From the NCBI GenBank assembly GCA_963764955.1, contig CAVXVE010000017.1, forward strand, positions 124,001-188,000: DNA of 64,000 nt, in the 5' to 3' direction. Positions 63,511 through 64,000 of the stretch are shown here, piece by piece. The translations under genes and the position numbers were made by a program. The DNA is from Roseiarcus sp963764955 (lineage in GTDB: Bacteria; Pseudomonadota; Alphaproteobacteria; Rhizobiales; Beijerinckiaceae). The notes under the pieces were generated by a model. That model saw only the letters and a list, made by a program, of their open reading frames with translations, did not search any database and had not been told where the DNA came from. Numbering within the stretch: the first letter of the stretch is position 1; each line of letters starts with the position of its first letter.

Positions 63511-64000
63511 ATGAGGATCGCAACCTTCAACGTCAATGGCGTCAACGGGCGGCTGCCGGTTCTTCTGCGCTGGCTCGAGGAGACATCGCCCGACATCGTC
63601 TGCCTGCAGGAGCTGAAATCGGAGACGTTTCCGATAAGCGCCGTGCGCGCCGCGGGCTACGAGGCGATCTTCAGCGGTCAGAAAAGCTGGAACGGGGTCG
63701 CGATTCTCACCCGCGGCAAGGGTGTGGTCGAGACGCGGCGCGCGCTTCCCGGCGACGAGGACGACATGACGAGCCGCTACATCGAGGCCGCTGTCGACGG
63801 CCTCCTCATCGGCTGCCTCTACATGCCGAACGGCAATCCGGTGAAGAGCGAGAAATTCGGCTTCAAGCTTAAGTGGTTCGAGCGGCTGATCGCGCATGGC
63901 GCCGAGTTGCTCTCAACCGGCGCGCCGGTCGTGCTGGCCGGCGACTATAACGTGATGCCGACCGAGCTCGACGTCTACAAGCCCGAGCGATGGGTCAATG
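63511..64000 (+). CDS. xth: Exodeoxyribonuclease III (partial, 5' end only)
   Basis: First ~163 codons; the rest lies beyond the right edge. MRIATFNVNGVNGRLPVLLR with the metal/catalytic Asn, DIVCLQELKSE with the metal Glu, WNGVAILTRG, and VVLAGDYNVMPTELDVY match the Xth/APE1 family of base-excision repair nucleases. Start is the first ATG after the divergent nitronate monooxygenase. Confidence 0.92.
   Translation, partial: MRIATFNVNGVNGRLPVLLRWLEETSPDIVCLQELKSETFPISAVRAAGYEAIFSGQKSWNGVAILTRGKGVVETRRALPGDEDDMTSRYIEAAVDGLLIGCLYMPNGNPVKSEKFGFKLKWFERLIAHGAELLSTGAPVVLAGDYNVMPTELDVYKPERWVN

Noticed and set aside
1..64000. tRNA or rRNA genes, prophage, insertion sequence transposases
   Set aside because: None could be recognised in intergenic DNA or as coding frames; a dedicated tRNA and covariance-model scan would be needed to exclude small RNAs.

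Overview
The window is a GC-rich, gene-dense bacterial chromosome segment, most likely from an alphaproteobacterium of the Hyphomicrobiales (Rhizobiales) type. Gene content supports this: an HpxZ/AtzH-like protein, a GYD-domain protein, a small two-CxxC protein of a type I associate with Rhizobiales, a PEP-CTERM protein ending in a PExxTWAM sorting signal, and several ABC uptake systems. So do the intergenic repeats, which include palindromes of the 'GTCATTGCGAGCGAAGCGAAG' type. I see no rRNA, tRNA, CRISPR array, phage or transposase. The genus cannot be fixed from the sequence alone.

Layout. 1-3.1 kb: a truncated GDSL esterase, then a questin-oxidase-like gene coupled to a cytosine-deaminase-like amidohydrolase. 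3.3-10.6 kb: a carbohydrate-type ABC importer without its own ATPase, a HAD phosphatase, an FGGY kinase, a BtpA/SgcQ protein and an SDR dehydrogenase, which together look like a sugar or polyol catabolic module. 10.6-17.4 kb: MHS transporter, gamma-glutamyltransferase-like hydrolase, dihydropyrimidinase and HpxZ. 17.5-25 kb: PEP-CTERM protein, two SDRs, pterin dehydratase, two paralogous small membrane proteins, PPK2 and an amidase. 25.5-31.5 kb: P-type cation ATPase, the remnant of a Na/Pi cotransporter, and a TetR regulator divergent from a redoxin. 31.8-33.2 kb: a GIY-YIG nuclease gene bracketed by REP palindromes, then vapBC. 33.6-43.8 kb: 8-oxoguanine deaminase, an NMT1-type ABC importer, a cysteine hydrolase and an NCS2-type permease; most of this is bounded by an inverted pair of an AT-rich repeat. 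44-52 kb: AraC regulator, a hydroxy-acid oxidase/amidohydrolase/RraA operon divergent from a polar amino-acid ABC importer, and topoisomerase IB. 53-64 kb: aldo/keto reductase, cobalt-type nitrile hydratase with its accessory protein, PPOX protein divergent from a TetR regulator, a Met/Cys-metabolism PLP enzyme, a B12-binding radical SAM protein, a class III cyclase with TPRs, nitronate monooxygenase and the start of exonuclease III.

A recurring theme is uptake and hydrolysis of nitrogen-rich compounds: hydantoin/pyrimidine, 8-oxopurine, oxalurate-type amides, nitriles and amides. Many enzymes and importers fit that theme, but the shared pathway is an inference.

About a dozen otherwise well-conserved genes are broken by single-base indels, often in runs of G or C. 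This pattern is easier to explain by indel errors in the assembly than by mass gene decay. These genes are annotated across the break, with the break position stated. The clear exception is the Na/Pi cotransporter, which has lost most of its membrane domain.
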